Of a DNA stretch of 20,002 nt, positions 6,180 through 14,308 are shown in pieces. The stretch covers positions 1 to 20,002 of the forward strand of contig CAAEUM010000213.1 in assembly GCA_900759225.1 (NCBI GenBank). The letters are read 5' to 3'. The stretch is from Lachnospiraceae bacterium (GTDB lineage Bacteria; Bacillota; Clostridia; Lachnospirales; Lachnospiraceae). Position numbers and translations under genes: made by a program. Under the pieces are notes generated by a model that worked only from the letters and a program-made list of their open reading frames with translations, was not told the DNA's origin and made no database searches. Numbering within the stretch: position 1 is the stretch's first letter; each line of letters opens with the position of its first letter.

Positions 6180-8126
6180 GTGATTGAAAGAATGAAGTTT
6201 TTAAGTATTACCGGCCCCAAGGCAGATATTGACAGGGTGGTGGGAACCTATCTTTCACGATATGAGATCCACCTTGAAAATGCCTTGTCAGAGCTGAAGA
6301 CAGTCAGGGATCTAAGGCCTTATATTGAGACCAATCCCTATAAGGCGGAGCTGGAGGAGGCCAGGGAGCTGGCTGGGGCCTTCCAGGGGGAAGAAGCTTT
6401 AAAGACCGGGAATATGCAGATCGAGGATGCAGTCCGCATTGTGCGGGAGATGAAGGAGCAGCTGGGGGGGCTTGGGGAAAAGAAGGAGCGGCTGGAAGCA
6501 GAAAAGGCTTCTTTGGAGGAATCCAGAAACCAGGTAGTTCCCTTTACCGGTCTTAACTATGACGTGAAAGCTATTTTAAAGTTTCGCTTTATGAAGATCC
6601 GTTTTGGCCGGATGCCAAAAGAGTATTATGAGAAGTTTTCTAACTATGTTTATGATACCATAGATACAGTCATGTTTAAATGTGAGGAAAACGATACTCA
6701 TGTATGGCTGGCTTATTTTGTTCCTGAGAAGCTGGCAGATAAGGTTGACGCCATTTATGCGTCCATGCATTTTGAGCGTTTCTTTCTTCCGGATGAATAT
6801 GAGGGAACACCGGAGGAGGCAGGCCATGACCTGGATGATAAGATCCGGCAGGCACAGTCAGAAATTGACAGCCTTAACCAGCAGATGCAGGCTGCGTTGT
6901 CTGAACGTAAGCAGGAGATCCTTGGAGCATTCCGGTGTCTGGAGCAATTTTCCATTAATTTTGATGTGCGCAGGATGGCGGCATGTACTAAGCATGATGA
7001 GCACACCTTCTACATCCTATGCGGATGGATGACGGAGCGGGATGCAATGGCTTTCAGTAAGGAGATTGAGAAGGATGATGACACCTTCTGTATTATTGAG
7101 GATGATCATAACAACATTATGAGTACACCTCCTACCAAAATGCGTAATCCAAAGCTGTTTAAGCCCTTTGAAATGTATGTGGAGATGTATGGGCTTCCCT
7201 CTTATAACGAGATTGACCCTACGATTCTGATCGGCCTTACCTATTCCTTTTTGTTCGGCTTTATGTTCGGGGATGCGGGACAGGGCCTGTGCCTTCTGAT
7301 CGGCGGATTTTTGCTGTACCGGTTTAAGAAGATGCGTCTGGCTGGGATCATTTCCTGCTGCGGTTTCTTTTCCACTATCTTCGGCTTCCTTTTTGGAAGC
7401 ATCTTCGGGTTTGAGGATATTATAGATGCAGTGTGGCTGCGGCCCCAGGAGGCGATGACAGAGCTGCCCTTTATCGGAAAGCTCAATACCGTGTTTGTAG
7501 TGGCGATCGCTATTGGCATGGGCATTATCCTTCTGTGCATGATATTAAATATGATCAACAGTGCTAAAAGCCATGACGCGGAGAAGATGTACTTTGACAC
7601 AAACGGAGCAGCCGGCTTTGTATTTTATCTGGCGCTGGCGTCCACCATTGTGCTGTATATGAGCGGAAAGCCCCTTCCTGCAACCGTTATCCTGGCAGTT
7701 ATGTTCATAATCCCGCTGCTTCTTATTTTCTTTAAGGAGCCTCTGGCAGCCATGGTGGAGAAAAAGGCAGAGAGGATAGAGGGCGGTGTGGGGATGTTCA
7801 TTACCCAGGGCGTTTTCGAGCTATTTGAAGTGCTTTTAAGCTATTTTTCCAATACCCTTTCCTTTGTCCGTGTGGGAGCCTTTGCAGTGAGCCATGCAGC
7901 CATGATGCAGGTGGTCCTGATGTTAGCCGGGGCAGAGGTAGGAGATCCAAACTGGGCGGTGGTCATTGGCGGAAATCTTTTTGTCTGCGGCATGGAGGGC
8001 CTGATCGTAGGCATCCAGGTGCTGCGTCTGGAATATTATGAGCTGTTCAGCCGGTTCTACCGGGGCAGCGGACGACCCTTTAAGCCATATGGAGAGGCAG
8101 TAAAGGGGTCGACCCTGATATCATAA
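6180..8126 (+). CDS. ntpI: V-type ATPase subunit I (membrane stator, a-subunit homologue)
   Basis: The product has 648 residues, near the family norm of about 650. The N-terminal half (to about residue 335) is soluble, with coiled-coil arms near 85-125 and 215-245. The C-terminal half has about seven or eight membrane helices. Family motifs are LFGFMFGDAGQGLC in the first helices and SFVRVGAFAVSHAAM, whose Arg (residue 564) corresponds to the conserved half-channel arginine facing the proteolipid carboxylate. GTG 6180 is chosen because AAAGGGG (6166-6172) lies 7 bases upstream and the resulting N-terminus fits the family. A GTG at 6144 lies within ntpC without a good site, and ATG 6192 is too far from the site. 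An inserted MITE follows 5 bases after the stop. Confidence 0.92.
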   Translation: MIERMKFLSITGPKADIDRVVGTYLSRYEIHLENALSELKTVRDLRPYIETNPYKAELEEARELAGAFQGEEALKTGNMQIEDAVRIVREMKEQLGGLGEKKERLEAEKASLEESRNQVVPFTGLNYDVKAILKFRFMKIRFGRMPKEYYEKFSNYVYDTIDTVMFKCEENDTHVWLAYFVPEKLADKVDAIYASMHFERFFLPDEYEGTPEEAGHDLDDKIRQAQSEIDSLNQQMQAALSERKQEILGAFRCLEQFSINFDVRRMAACTKHDEHTFYILCGWMTERDAMAFSKEIEKDDDTFCIIEDDHNNIMSTPPTKMRNPKLFKPFEMYVEMYGLPSYNEIDPTILIGLTYSFLFGFMFGDAGQGLCLLIGGFLLYRFKKMRLAGIISCCGFFSTIFGFLFGSIFGFEDIIDAVWLRPQEAMTELPFIGKLNTVFVVAIAIGMGIILLCMILNMINSAKSHDAEKMYFDTNGAAGFVFYLALASTIVLYMSGKPLPATVILAVMFIIPLLLIFFKEPLAAMVEKKAERIEGGVGMFITQGVFELFEVLLSYFSNTLSFVRVGAFAVSHAAMMQVVLMLAGAEVGDPNWAVVIGGNLFVCGMEGLIVGIQVLRLEYYELFSRFYRGSGRPFKPYGEAVKGSTLIS

Positions 8127-8131
8127 AAATT

Positions 8132-8283
8132 GTAACAGTTCAGCCATATATCTTCTTGCCCGCTTACAGCGGACAAGAAGCATCGGGCGTCCGCCCTATG
8201 AAGATTTAGGCAGTAAAACATTTATGAAAGCAAGCTTTCAACACTTTTTTACTGTCTAAATCTTCGCATGGCTAAACTGTTAC
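8132..8283 (-). mobile_element. MITE-like element, copy 2 (152 bp) with 8-bp target-site duplication
   Basis: The 16-bp terminal inverted repeats (8132-8147 and 8268-8283, one mismatch) begin GTAAC and end GTTAC. They are flanked directly by a perfect 8-bp duplication, TAAAAATT at 8124-8131 and 8284-8291, which is direct evidence of transposition. Internal hairpins match copy 1 (3396-3547), which is in the opposite orientation and the same length. It carries no ORF. It sits between ntpI and ntpK, widening that gap to 194 bases, and leaves the ntpK ribosome site intact. GTAA tips and 8-bp duplications are typical of the IS66 family; the link to IS66 is inference. Confidence 0.92.
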
Positions 8284-8320
8284 TAAAAATTAACATATGT
8301 GAGAAAAGGAGAAATGAATT

Positions 8321-8752
8321 ATGAGTTTATTAGTAAAGATAACATTATGTGCAGCACTGATTTTAAGCATTGGGGTTCCCTTTGGGGCATTTGCGGCAGG
8401 TGAAAAGACAAAGGGGCGTTATAAGACAGCTCTTGCAGTTAATGTGTTCCTGTTTTTCGGAACGATGCTGTTTGCAGCGGTAGTCCTTTTCTCCGGTGAT
8501 GCGTTTGCAGCGGAAGAAACAGCTGCAGCCGGTGCTTCAGCAGCAGGGATGGGATATTTGTCCGCAGCTCTCGCAACCGGACTCTCCTGCCTTGGCGGCG
8601 GTATTGCCGTATCTGCAGCAGCCAGCGCAGCATTGGGAGCGATCAGCGAGGATGGCTCCATTCTTGGTAAATCATTGATCTTCGTCGGACTTGCCGAAGG
8701 TGTGTGCCTTTATGGCCTGATTATTTCCTTTATGATCTTAGGTAAGCTGTAA
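8321..8752 (+). CDS. ntpK: V-type ATPase subunit K (proteolipid c-ring subunit)
   Basis: This 143-residue protein has four membrane helices in two hairpins. The second hairpin (about 76-142) is a canonical c-subunit: a Gly/Ala-rich helix GLSCLGGGIAVSAAASAALG, the polar loop AISEDGS, then a helix with the ion-binding carboxylate E126 in GLAEGVCLYGL. The first hairpin (about 3-58) is less Gly-rich and has no membrane carboxylate. An Ala/Glu-rich linker (60-75) joins them, so there is one carboxylate per four helices, as in other V-type K subunits. No Gln is evident in the third helix and E126 is followed by Gly, which gives no support for sodium coupling; that inference is weak. AAAGGAG at 8305-8311 serves ATG 8321. 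Confidence 0.92.
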   Translation: MSLLVKITLCAALILSIGVPFGAFAAGEKTKGRYKTALAVNVFLFFGTMLFAAVVLFSGDAFAAEETAAAGASAAGMGYLSAALATGLSCLGGGIAVSAAASAALGAISEDGSILGKSLIFVGLAEGVCLYGLIISFMILGKL

Positions 8753-8756
8753 GCCT

Positions 8757-9065
8757 ATGAAGATGTATCTTATCAGCGATAACATCGACACTCTGGCAGG
8801 TATGCGCCTGGCTGGGGTGGAGGGGGCTGTAGTCCATAAGAGGGAAGAGCTGAAAGCAGAGCTGGATAAGGTTCTGGCCGATAAAAACATTGGCATTGTC
8901 CTTCTGACGGAGAAATTCGGCAGGGAATTCCCGGAAATCATTGACAATGTAAAGCTGGAGCGCAAGCTTCCGCTGATCGTAGAGATTCCTGACCGCCATG
9001 GTACCGGCCGCAAGCCGGACTTTATCACCTCTTATGTAAACGAAGCCATTGGACTAAAACTTTAA
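8757..9065 (+). CDS. ntpF: V-type ATPase subunit F (central rotor shaft)
   Basis: This 102-residue protein has the length and alpha/beta pattern of NtpF/AtpF: N-terminal MYLISDNIDTLAGMRLAGVEG, then GIVLLTEKFG and LPLIVEIPD. It binds subunit D in the rotor and is often a regulatory contact. The gene starts 4 bases after ntpK. ATG 8757 has no strong ribosome site, so coupling to ntpK translation is likely; ATG 8763 is an alternative. The TAA stop (9063-9065) lies within the left copy of an 8-bp target duplication made by the 50-bp MITE that follows. The coding sequence is left intact. Confidence 0.9.
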   Translation: MKMYLISDNIDTLAGMRLAGVEGAVVHKREELKAELDKVLADKNIGIVLLTEKFGREFPEIIDNVKLERKLPLIVEIPDRHGTGRKPDFITSYVNEAIGLKL

Positions 9066-9068
9066 ACC

Positions 9069-9118
9069 GTAACCGTTCAGCCGCAGGCGGGCAGGAAGAT
9101 GTACGGCTGAACAGTTGC
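9069..9118. mobile_element. 50-bp MITE deletion derivative with 8-bp target-site duplication
   Basis: The ends 9069-9083 and 9104-9118 are inverted repeats (13 of 15 paired) with GTAAC at the left tip. They contain the GTTCAGCC core of the 152-bp elements, with only 20 bases between them. A perfect 8-bp direct repeat, TTTAAACC, flanks the element at 9061-9068 and 9119-9126. The right half (AGGAAGATGTACGGCTGAAC) resembles the right end of copy 1. Both large internal hairpins are missing. It lies between ntpF and ntpE. Confidence 0.88.
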
Positions 9119-9147
9119 TTTAAACCTATAGAAAGCAGGTGAGGAGC

Positions 9148-9729
9148 TTGACAATAGAGGAAAAGCTGCAGCATTTTCAGGAAATCTGCATGACAGATGC
9201 CAGGGACAGAAGTGCGAAAATGCTGGATGATTATATAAAGGGACTTGAGGAAACCTTTGAAGAACATAAAAAGGAAGCCAGAGAACGGGCAAAGCTGCGT
9301 GTGGAGGCTGAAACGGAGAAGCTGGAGCGGGAGATTAATAAGCGTCTTTCGATTGGGCAGCTGGATTTAAAACGTGAGGTAAGCCACCGGCAGGAGGAGT
9401 TAAAGGATAAGCTCTTTGTGGAGCTTCGGGATGAGCTGGCAAATTTCATGGAAAGCCGTGAGTATCAGTTCTATCTGGAGGAAGAGGTGCGAAAGGCCAA
9501 GGAATTTGCAGGCAGTGAGCCCATGGTCATTTATATGGACCCGTCAGATGAGGATAAGCTTCCGCGCATTGCCATGCATGTGGGAGCAGAGATCAAGGTC
9601 AGCGAGTATTCCTTTATTGGCGGGATCCGTGCAGTGATTCCGTCAAAACATATTTTAATTGACAATTCCTTCCAGACAAAGCTGGAGGAAGCACGTCATG
9701 AATTCAAATTTGAAGCAGGAGGGAAGTAA
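9148..9729 (+). CDS. ntpE: V-type ATPase subunit E (peripheral stalk)
   Basis: The product has 193 residues. Residues 1-105 form a long charged coiled coil (for example EEHKKEARERAKLRVEAETEK). The globular C-terminal part ends in GGIRAVIPSKHILIDNSFQTKL, the typical E-subunit C-domain that contacts the A/B head. It would pair with the short coiled-coil protein at the start of the operon to make the peripheral stalk. TTG 9148 is chosen: AGGTGA (9137-9142) is 5 bases upstream, and the N-terminus MTIEEKLQHF fits. GTG 9139 overlaps that site. The start lies 21 bases beyond the right target duplication of the 50-bp MITE. The stop TAA directly precedes the ntpA start. Confidence 0.87.
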   Translation: MTIEEKLQHFQEICMTDARDRSAKMLDDYIKGLEETFEEHKKEARERAKLRVEAETEKLEREINKRLSIGQLDLKREVSHRQEELKDKLFVELRDELANFMESREYQFYLEEEVRKAKEFAGSEPMVIYMDPSDEDKLPRIAMHVGAEIKVSEYSFIGGIRAVIPSKHILIDNSFQTKLEEARHEFKFEAGGK

Positions 9730-9730
9730 A

Positions 9731-11497
9731 GTGGCTAAGACAGGTGTAATTTACGGAATTAACGGCCCCGTTGTTTCTCTTGCCGGGGATCCGGGCTTTC
9801 AGATGAATGAAATGGTTTATGTGGGAAAGGAGAACCTGGTAGGTGAAGTCATTGGCCTTACCTCCGAAAAGACTACGATCCAGGTTTATGAGGAGACCAG
9901 CGGCTTAAGGCCCGGCGAGATTGTAACTGGAACCGGTGCGCCGGTGTCAGTTACCCTGGCCCCTGGTATCTTAAATAATATTTTTGACGGAATTGAGCGT
10001 CCCTTAAGCCAGATTGCAGAAAAAAGCGGCTACTATATCAGCAGAGGTATCAGCGTCAGCTCTCTGGACACAGAAAAGAAATGGGATACCCATATGACTG
10101 TAAAAGAAGGGGAGAGACTCCTTCCGGGAACTATTATTGCAGAGGTGCCTGAGACAAGGGCTATTGTTCATAAGGTTATGGTTCCTCCGGATGTGGAGGG
10201 CTATGTACTTAAGGTGGTTCCGGATGGCTCTTATACCATCAGCGAGCCTCTTGTGAAGCTTCAGCTTCTGGATGGAAGCGAGAAGGAGCTTACCATGTGT
10301 CAGAAATGGCCGATCCGTGTGCCAAGGCCTGCTGCAAAGCGCTTCCCTGCTTCCAAGCCCCTGATTACAGGACAGAGGATCCTTGATACCATGTTCCCGC
10401 TGGCAAAGGGGGGAACAGCGGCTATTCCCGGTGGTTTCGGAACGGGAAAGACCATGACCCAGCATCAGATCGCAAAATGGTCCGATGCAGATGTGATCAT
10501 TTACATTGGCTGCGGAGAGCGCGGAAACGAGATGACCCAGGTTCTGGAGGAATTTTCAGAGCTGATCGATCCCAAAAGCGGAAATCCACTGATGGACCGG
10601 ACGACCCTCATTGCCAACACCTCCAACATGCCGGTTGCAGCAAGAGAGGCAAGCCTTTATTCCGGCCTGACCTTGGCAGAATACTACAGGGATATGGGAT
10701 ACCATGTGGCGATCATGGCAGATTCAACCTCCCGCTGGGCGGAAGCCTTAAGGGAGCTGTCGGGCCGTCTGGAGGAAATGCCTGCAGAGGAAGGCTTCCC
10801 GGCCTATCTGGCATCCAGGCTTTCCGGTTTTTATGAGCGGGCAGGAATGATGCAGAATTTAAACGGAAGCGAAGGCTCTGTTACGATCATTGGAGCCGTA
10901 TCCCCTCAGGGAGGCGACTTCTCCGAGCCTGTGACCCAGAATACAAAGCGTTTTGTCCGCTGCTTCTGGGGACTGGACAAATCCTTGTCTTATGCAAGGC
11001 ATTTCCCTGCGATTCACTGGCTTACCAGCTATTCTGAGTATGTAAACGATCTGTCCTCCTGGTATATGGACAACGTAGACAAGAATTTTGTGGATTACAG
11101 AAACCGCATGATGGCGATCCTGACCCAGGAAAGCAGCCTGATGGAGATCGTAAAGCTCATTGGTGCAGATGTGCTTCCGGATGACCAGAAGCTGGTGCTG
11201 GAGATCGCGAAGGTTATCCGAGTAGGCTTCCTGCAGCAGAATGCCTTCCATAAGGATGATACCTCCGTGCCGCTTTCAAAGCAGTTTAAGATGATGGAGG
11301 TGATCCTCTATCTCTATAAGAAATCCAGGGCTCTGATCGCCATGGGCATGCCTATGTCTGTGCTTAAGGAGGATCCTATTTTTGACAAGATCATTTCGAT
11401 CAAATATGATGTGCCCAATGACAGGCTTGATATGTTTGATGAATATAAGAAGCAGATAGACCAGTTCTATGAAAATGTAATGGAACGCAATGCATAA
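9731..11497 (+). CDS. ntpA: V-type ATPase catalytic subunit A
   Basis: This 588-residue protein has the standard length. The P-loop GGFGTGKT is at residues 234-241. The N-terminal beta-barrel begins [15 protein letters not shown], the non-homologous insertion lies at about 110-190, and the ATPase core contains [22 protein letters not shown] and SGRLEEMP. It hydrolyses or makes ATP in alternating A/B dimers. GTG 9731 is chosen because AGGAGGG (9717-9723), inside the end of ntpE, lies 7 bases upstream. The frame stays open further left to TTG 9659, but that would overlap ntpE by more than 70 bases without a site. Confidence 0.96.
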   Translation: MAKTGVIYGINGPVVSLAGDPGFQMNEMVYVGKENLVGEVIGLTSEKTTIQVYEETSGLRPGEIVTGTGAPVSVTLAPGILNNIFDGIERPLSQIAEKSGYYISRGISVSSLDTEKKWDTHMTVKEGERLLPGTIIAEVPETRAIVHKVMVPPDVEGYVLKVVPDGSYTISEPLVKLQLLDGSEKELTMCQKWPIRVPRPAAKRFPASKPLITGQRILDTMFPLAKGGTAAIPGGFGTGKTMTQHQIAKWSDADVIIYIGCGERGNEMTQVLEEFSELIDPKSGNPLMDRTTLIANTSNMPVAAREASLYSGLTLAEYYRDMGYHVAIMADSTSRWAEALRELSGRLEEMPAEEGFPAYLASRLSGFYERAGMMQNLNGSEGSVTIIGAVSPQGGDFSEPVTQNTKRFVRCFWGLDKSLSYARHFPAIHWLTSYSEYVNDLSSWYMDNVDKNFVDYRNRMMAILTQESSLMEIVKLIGADVLPDDQKLVLEIAKVIRVGFLQQNAFHKDDTSVPLSKQFKMMEVILYLYKKSRALIAMGMPMSVLKEDPIFDKIISIKYDVPNDRLDMFDEYKKQIDQFYENVMERNA

Positions 11498-11508
11498 GGA
11501 GGCTTAAG

Positions 11509-12897
11509 ATGGCCATTGAATATTTAGGTTTAAGCGCGGTTAATGGCCCCCTGGTGGTGCTGGAGGGTGTTCAGAATGCCGCTTATGACGAAATCGTGGA
11601 AATGACCGTAGGGCGCACCACGCATAAAATAGGACGTATTATCGAACTCTATGGGGACAAGGCCATTATCCAGGTGTTTGAGGGCACAGACGGAATGGCC
11701 CTGCGAAACACACATACAAGGCTCACCGGCCACCCTATGGAGATTGCGGTTTCAGAGGAAATGCTGGGCCGTACCTTTAACGGCATCGGCCAGCCCATTG
11801 ACGGTCTGGGTGATATTGTATCGGATATGAAGCTGGACATCAACGGCCAACCCTTAAACCCGGTTTCCCGCGAGTACCCAAGAAACTATATCCGCACCGG
11901 AATTTCTGCCATTGACGGACTGACTACCCTGATCCGCGGGCAGAAGCTGCCGATCTTCTCTGGAAACGGCCTTCCCCATGACCAGCTGGCAGCCCAGATC
12001 GTACAGCAGGCTTCCCTGGGGGATGATTCAGACGAGAAATTTGCTATTGTATTCGGCGCGATGGGCGTAAAGCATGATGTGGCAGATTTCTTCCGCCGTA
12101 CCTTCGAGGAGAGCGGTGTTTCAGAGCATGTGGCAATGTTTATCAACCTGGCAAATGATCCGGTGGTGGAGCGCCTTATTACCCCGAAAATTGCATTGAC
12201 TCTGGCCGAGTACCTTGCCTATGAAAAGGGGATGCATATCCTTGTAATTCTCACAGATATGACCTCCTATGCGGAGGCGCTGCGTGAGGTTTCCTCCTCC
12301 AAGGGTGAGATTCCTTCCAGAAAGGGCTTCCCGGGCTATCTTTACAGCGATCTGGCTTCTCTTTATGAGCGTGCAGGTATTGTGGCAGGCCGTCCGGGCT
12401 CTGTAACCCAGATTCCTATCCTTACTATGCCAAATGATGATATTACCCACCCGATTCCCGATCTGACCGGTTACATTACCGAGGGGCAGATCGTACTTGA
12501 CCGCCAGTTAAACGGCCAGTCCATTTACCCGCCTATTAATGTGCTGCCTTCCCTTTCACGACTGATGAAGGATGGTATCGGAAAGGGCTACACAAGGGAG
12601 GATCATCAGGATGTGGCAAACCAGCTGTTCTCCTGCTATGCAAAGGTAGGAGATGCAAGAGCGCTGGCTTCTGTTATCGGAGAGGATGAGCTGTCACCCA
12701 TTGATAAAAAGTATCTGAAATTCGGCGAAGCCTTCGAGCATCACTTTGTAGGACAGGCAGAGCATGAGAACAGGAGTATTTTAACAACCCTTGATATTGG
12801 CTGGAAGCTTCTGGGAATGCTGCCCAGAGAGGAGCTTGATCGGATTGACACCAAGGTACTTGATATGTATTATAAGCCGGCCGAAGAGGAGGCATAA
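11509..12897 (+). CDS. ntpB: V-type ATPase subunit B (regulatory/non-catalytic head)
   Basis: The product has 462 residues, the usual family length. It has the fold of the A subunit but lacks a true P-loop; SGNGLPHD occupies that position (151-158), as expected for B subunits. Other family motifs are [34 protein letters not shown] and the [18 protein letters not shown] region. It alternates with subunit A in the hexameric head and contributes the arginine finger. TAAGGAGG (11496-11503) overlaps the ntpA stop and serves ATG 11509. Confidence 0.96.
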   Translation: MAIEYLGLSAVNGPLVVLEGVQNAAYDEIVEMTVGRTTHKIGRIIELYGDKAIIQVFEGTDGMALRNTHTRLTGHPMEIAVSEEMLGRTFNGIGQPIDGLGDIVSDMKLDINGQPLNPVSREYPRNYIRTGISAIDGLTTLIRGQKLPIFSGNGLPHDQLAAQIVQQASLGDDSDEKFAIVFGAMGVKHDVADFFRRTFEESGVSEHVAMFINLANDPVVERLITPKIALTLAEYLAYEKGMHILVILTDMTSYAEALREVSSSKGEIPSRKGFPGYLYSDLASLYERAGIVAGRPGSVTQIPILTMPNDDITHPIPDLTGYITEGQIVLDRQLNGQSIYPPINVLPSLSRLMKDGIGKGYTREDHQDVANQLFSCYAKVGDARALASVIGEDELSPIDKKYLKFGEAFEHHFVGQAEHENRSILTTLDIGWKLLGMLPREELDRIDTKVLDMYYKPAEEEA

Positions 12898-12911
12898 GGA
12901 GGCGAAGCAGT

Positions 12912-13532
12912 ATGGATCCAAATTCATTCCCGACAAAAGGAAACCTGATGCTTGCCAAGAATTCCTTAAATCTGGCAGTTATGGGCTACGGGCTCATGGA
13001 CAAGAAACGCAACATTTTAATCCGGGAGCTGATGGGCCTTATTGATGAGGCCAAGGGGATACAGTCGGAGATTGATTCTACCTTCCGGGCGGCTTACGCA
13101 GCCCTTCAGAAGGCCAATATTGAGCTGGGGATCAATTATGTGCAGGAGATTGCAGTGTCAGTGCCGGTGGATGATGGCGTAAAGGTGAAGGTACGCAGTA
13201 TTATGGGAACAGAGATACCACTGGTACAGCATGAGGAAAAGCCCATGGAGCTGACCTATGGCTTTTACAATACGACTCAGTCCCTGGACGAGGCCAGATA
13301 CCATTTTGAGAAGGTAAAGGAGCTGACCTTAAAGCTTTCCATGGTGGAAAATTCTGCCTACCGGCTTGCAAATTCCATTAAAAAGACTCAGAAGCGGGCC
13401 AACGCCTTAAAGAATATTACGATCCCCCATTATCAGGAGCTGAGCAGGAATATTTCCAATGCCCTGGAGGAAAAGGAGCGTGAAGAGTTTACCCGTCTGA
13501 AGGTGATCAAGAGGACAAAGAGCAAGGTATAA
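12912..13532 (+). CDS. ntpD: V-type ATPase subunit D (central rotor shaft)
   Basis: This 206-residue protein has N- and C-terminal helices that form the antiparallel coiled-coil shaft. The family-typical N-terminus is FPTKGNLMLAKNSLNLA, and the C-terminal segment RRANALKNITIP-like (here KRANALKNITIPHY, about residues 161-174) is highly characteristic. It rotates inside the A/B head and binds F and C. ATG 12912 follows TAAGGAGG (12895-12902), which overlaps the ntpB stop. It is the last structural gene of the ATPase, and mazG starts almost at once with no terminator between. Confidence 0.94.
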   Translation: MDPNSFPTKGNLMLAKNSLNLAVMGYGLMDKKRNILIRELMGLIDEAKGIQSEIDSTFRAAYAALQKANIELGINYVQEIAVSVPVDDGVKVKVRSIMGTEIPLVQHEEKPMELTYGFYNTTQSLDEARYHFEKVKELTLKLSMVENSAYRLANSIKKTQKRANALKNITIPHYQELSRNISNALEEKEREEFTRLKVIKRTKSKV

Positions 13533-13550
13533 AGCATGCAGGAGAAGGAA

Positions 13551-13931
13551 ATGTATACATTTAGGGATTTAGTGGAAATTACAGAGACGCTGCGGGGGCC
13601 AAAGGGCTGTCCCTGGGATAAGGAGCAGACACTGGAGAGCTTAAAGCAGTATCTGAAAAATGAGTCGGAGGAAGTGTTTGAGGCTGTGGATTCGGGAGAT
13701 ATGGAAAATCTCTGCGAGGAGCTGGGGGATGTACTGTTCCAGGTAATGATCAACAGCCAGGTCGCAAAGGAAATGGAGGCCTTTTCCATTGATGATGTCG
13801 TGGACGGGATCTGCAGAAAAATGGTCCGCAGGCACCCTCATGTTTTCGGTGATGTGAAGGTGAATTCTGTCCAGGAGGGGAATGCCCTGTGGAATGAGAT
13901 AAAAATGCAGGAAAAGGCCAAAAAACCTTGA
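13551..13931 (+). CDS. MazG-type nucleoside triphosphate pyrophosphohydrolase, single domain
   Basis: This is a single MazG domain of 126 residues. The sequence shows RGPKGCPWDKEQTLESL, then the metal-binding ExxE..ExxD pattern: E40, E41 and E44 in NESEEVFE, E57 and D60 in EELGDVLFQV. The conserved KMVRRHPHVFGDV follows. The domain converts NTPs, often damaged or non-canonical ones, to NMP plus pyrophosphate. It stands where B. subtilis has yabN, but yabN also carries a tetrapyrrole-methylase domain that is absent here. The start at ATG 13551 is preferred because AGGAG (13540-13544) precedes it; ATG 13536, 3 bases after ntpD, is an alternative adding five residues. It probably shares the V-ATPase transcript. 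Confidence 0.88.
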   Translation: MYTFRDLVEITETLRGPKGCPWDKEQTLESLKQYLKNESEEVFEAVDSGDMENLCEELGDVLFQVMINSQVAKEMEAFSIDDVVDGICRKMVRRHPHVFGDVKVNSVQEGNALWNEIKMQEKAKKP

Positions 13932-13956
13932 CAAATCATAGCAAAACAGATATAAA
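13928..13956 (+). promoter_or_regulatory. Strong sigma-A promoter for hup-rqcP
   Basis: A consensus TTGACA (13928-13933) is followed by a 17-bp spacer and TATAAA (13951-13956). The -35 box overlaps the mazG stop codon. Transcription should start near 13963 and give a leader of about 67 bases. Confidence 0.85.
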
Positions 13957-13989
13957 TGATAAAGTACACCAGGCTCAGAATGAACGAAT

Positions 13990-14008
13990 CCGGGGGGTGT
14001 TTTCCCGG
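13990..14008 (+). other. Small hairpin in the hup leader
   Basis: CCGGG (13990-13994) pairs with CCCGG (14004-14008) around a 9-base loop. It lies between the predicted transcription start and the ribosome site AGGAGG (14016-14021). It is too short to be a convincing terminator and may only stabilise the transcript. Confidence 0.4.
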
Positions 14009-14029
14009 TAATTTTAGGAGGACGAAATA

Positions 14030-14305
14030 ATGAATAAGACAGAATTAATTGCAGCTGTTGCTGAGAAGGCAGAACTTTCCAAGAAGGACGCAGAGAAGGC
14101 TGTTAAGGCATTTACAGATGCAGTAGCAGAGGAGCTGGTTAACGGCGGAAAGGTACAGTTAGTTGGTTTCGGTACATTTGAGGTAGTTGAGCGCCCTGCA
14201 AGAGAGGGAAGAAATCCAAAGACCAAGGAAACGATCACGATCGCTGCTTCCAGAACACCAAAATTCAAGGCAGGAAAGGCCCTGAAGGATGAGGTTAATA
14301 AATAA
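14030..14305 (+). CDS. hup: HU-family DNA-binding protein
   Basis: This 91-residue protein shows complete HU architecture. The N-terminal helices begin [20 protein letters not shown]. The dimer core contains [11 protein letters not shown]. The beta-arm has the characteristic GRNPKT and then [12 protein letters not shown] at the C-terminus. It binds and bends DNA non-specifically in the nucleoid. The gene has its own strong promoter (13928-13956) and an AGGAGG ribosome site, which fits the high abundance of HU. It is inserted between the mazG and rqcP equivalents of the conserved yab block. The 3-base gap to rqcP implies co-transcription. Confidence 0.96.
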   Translation: MNKTELIAAVAEKAELSKKDAEKAVKAFTDAVAEELVNGGKVQLVGFGTFEVVERPAREGRNPKTKETITIAASRTPKFKAGKALKDEVNK

Positions 14306-14308
14306 TTT

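Noticed and set aside
3396..9118. CRISPR array or REP-type repeat cluster
   Set aside because: The repeats are few, far apart, in both orientations, and have terminal inverted repeats with target duplications, which fits mobile elements and not an array.
9659..9730. Extended ntpA starting at TTG 9659 inside ntpE
   Set aside because: There is no ribosome site, the overlap with ntpE is long, and the resulting N-terminus is unlike the A-subunit family.
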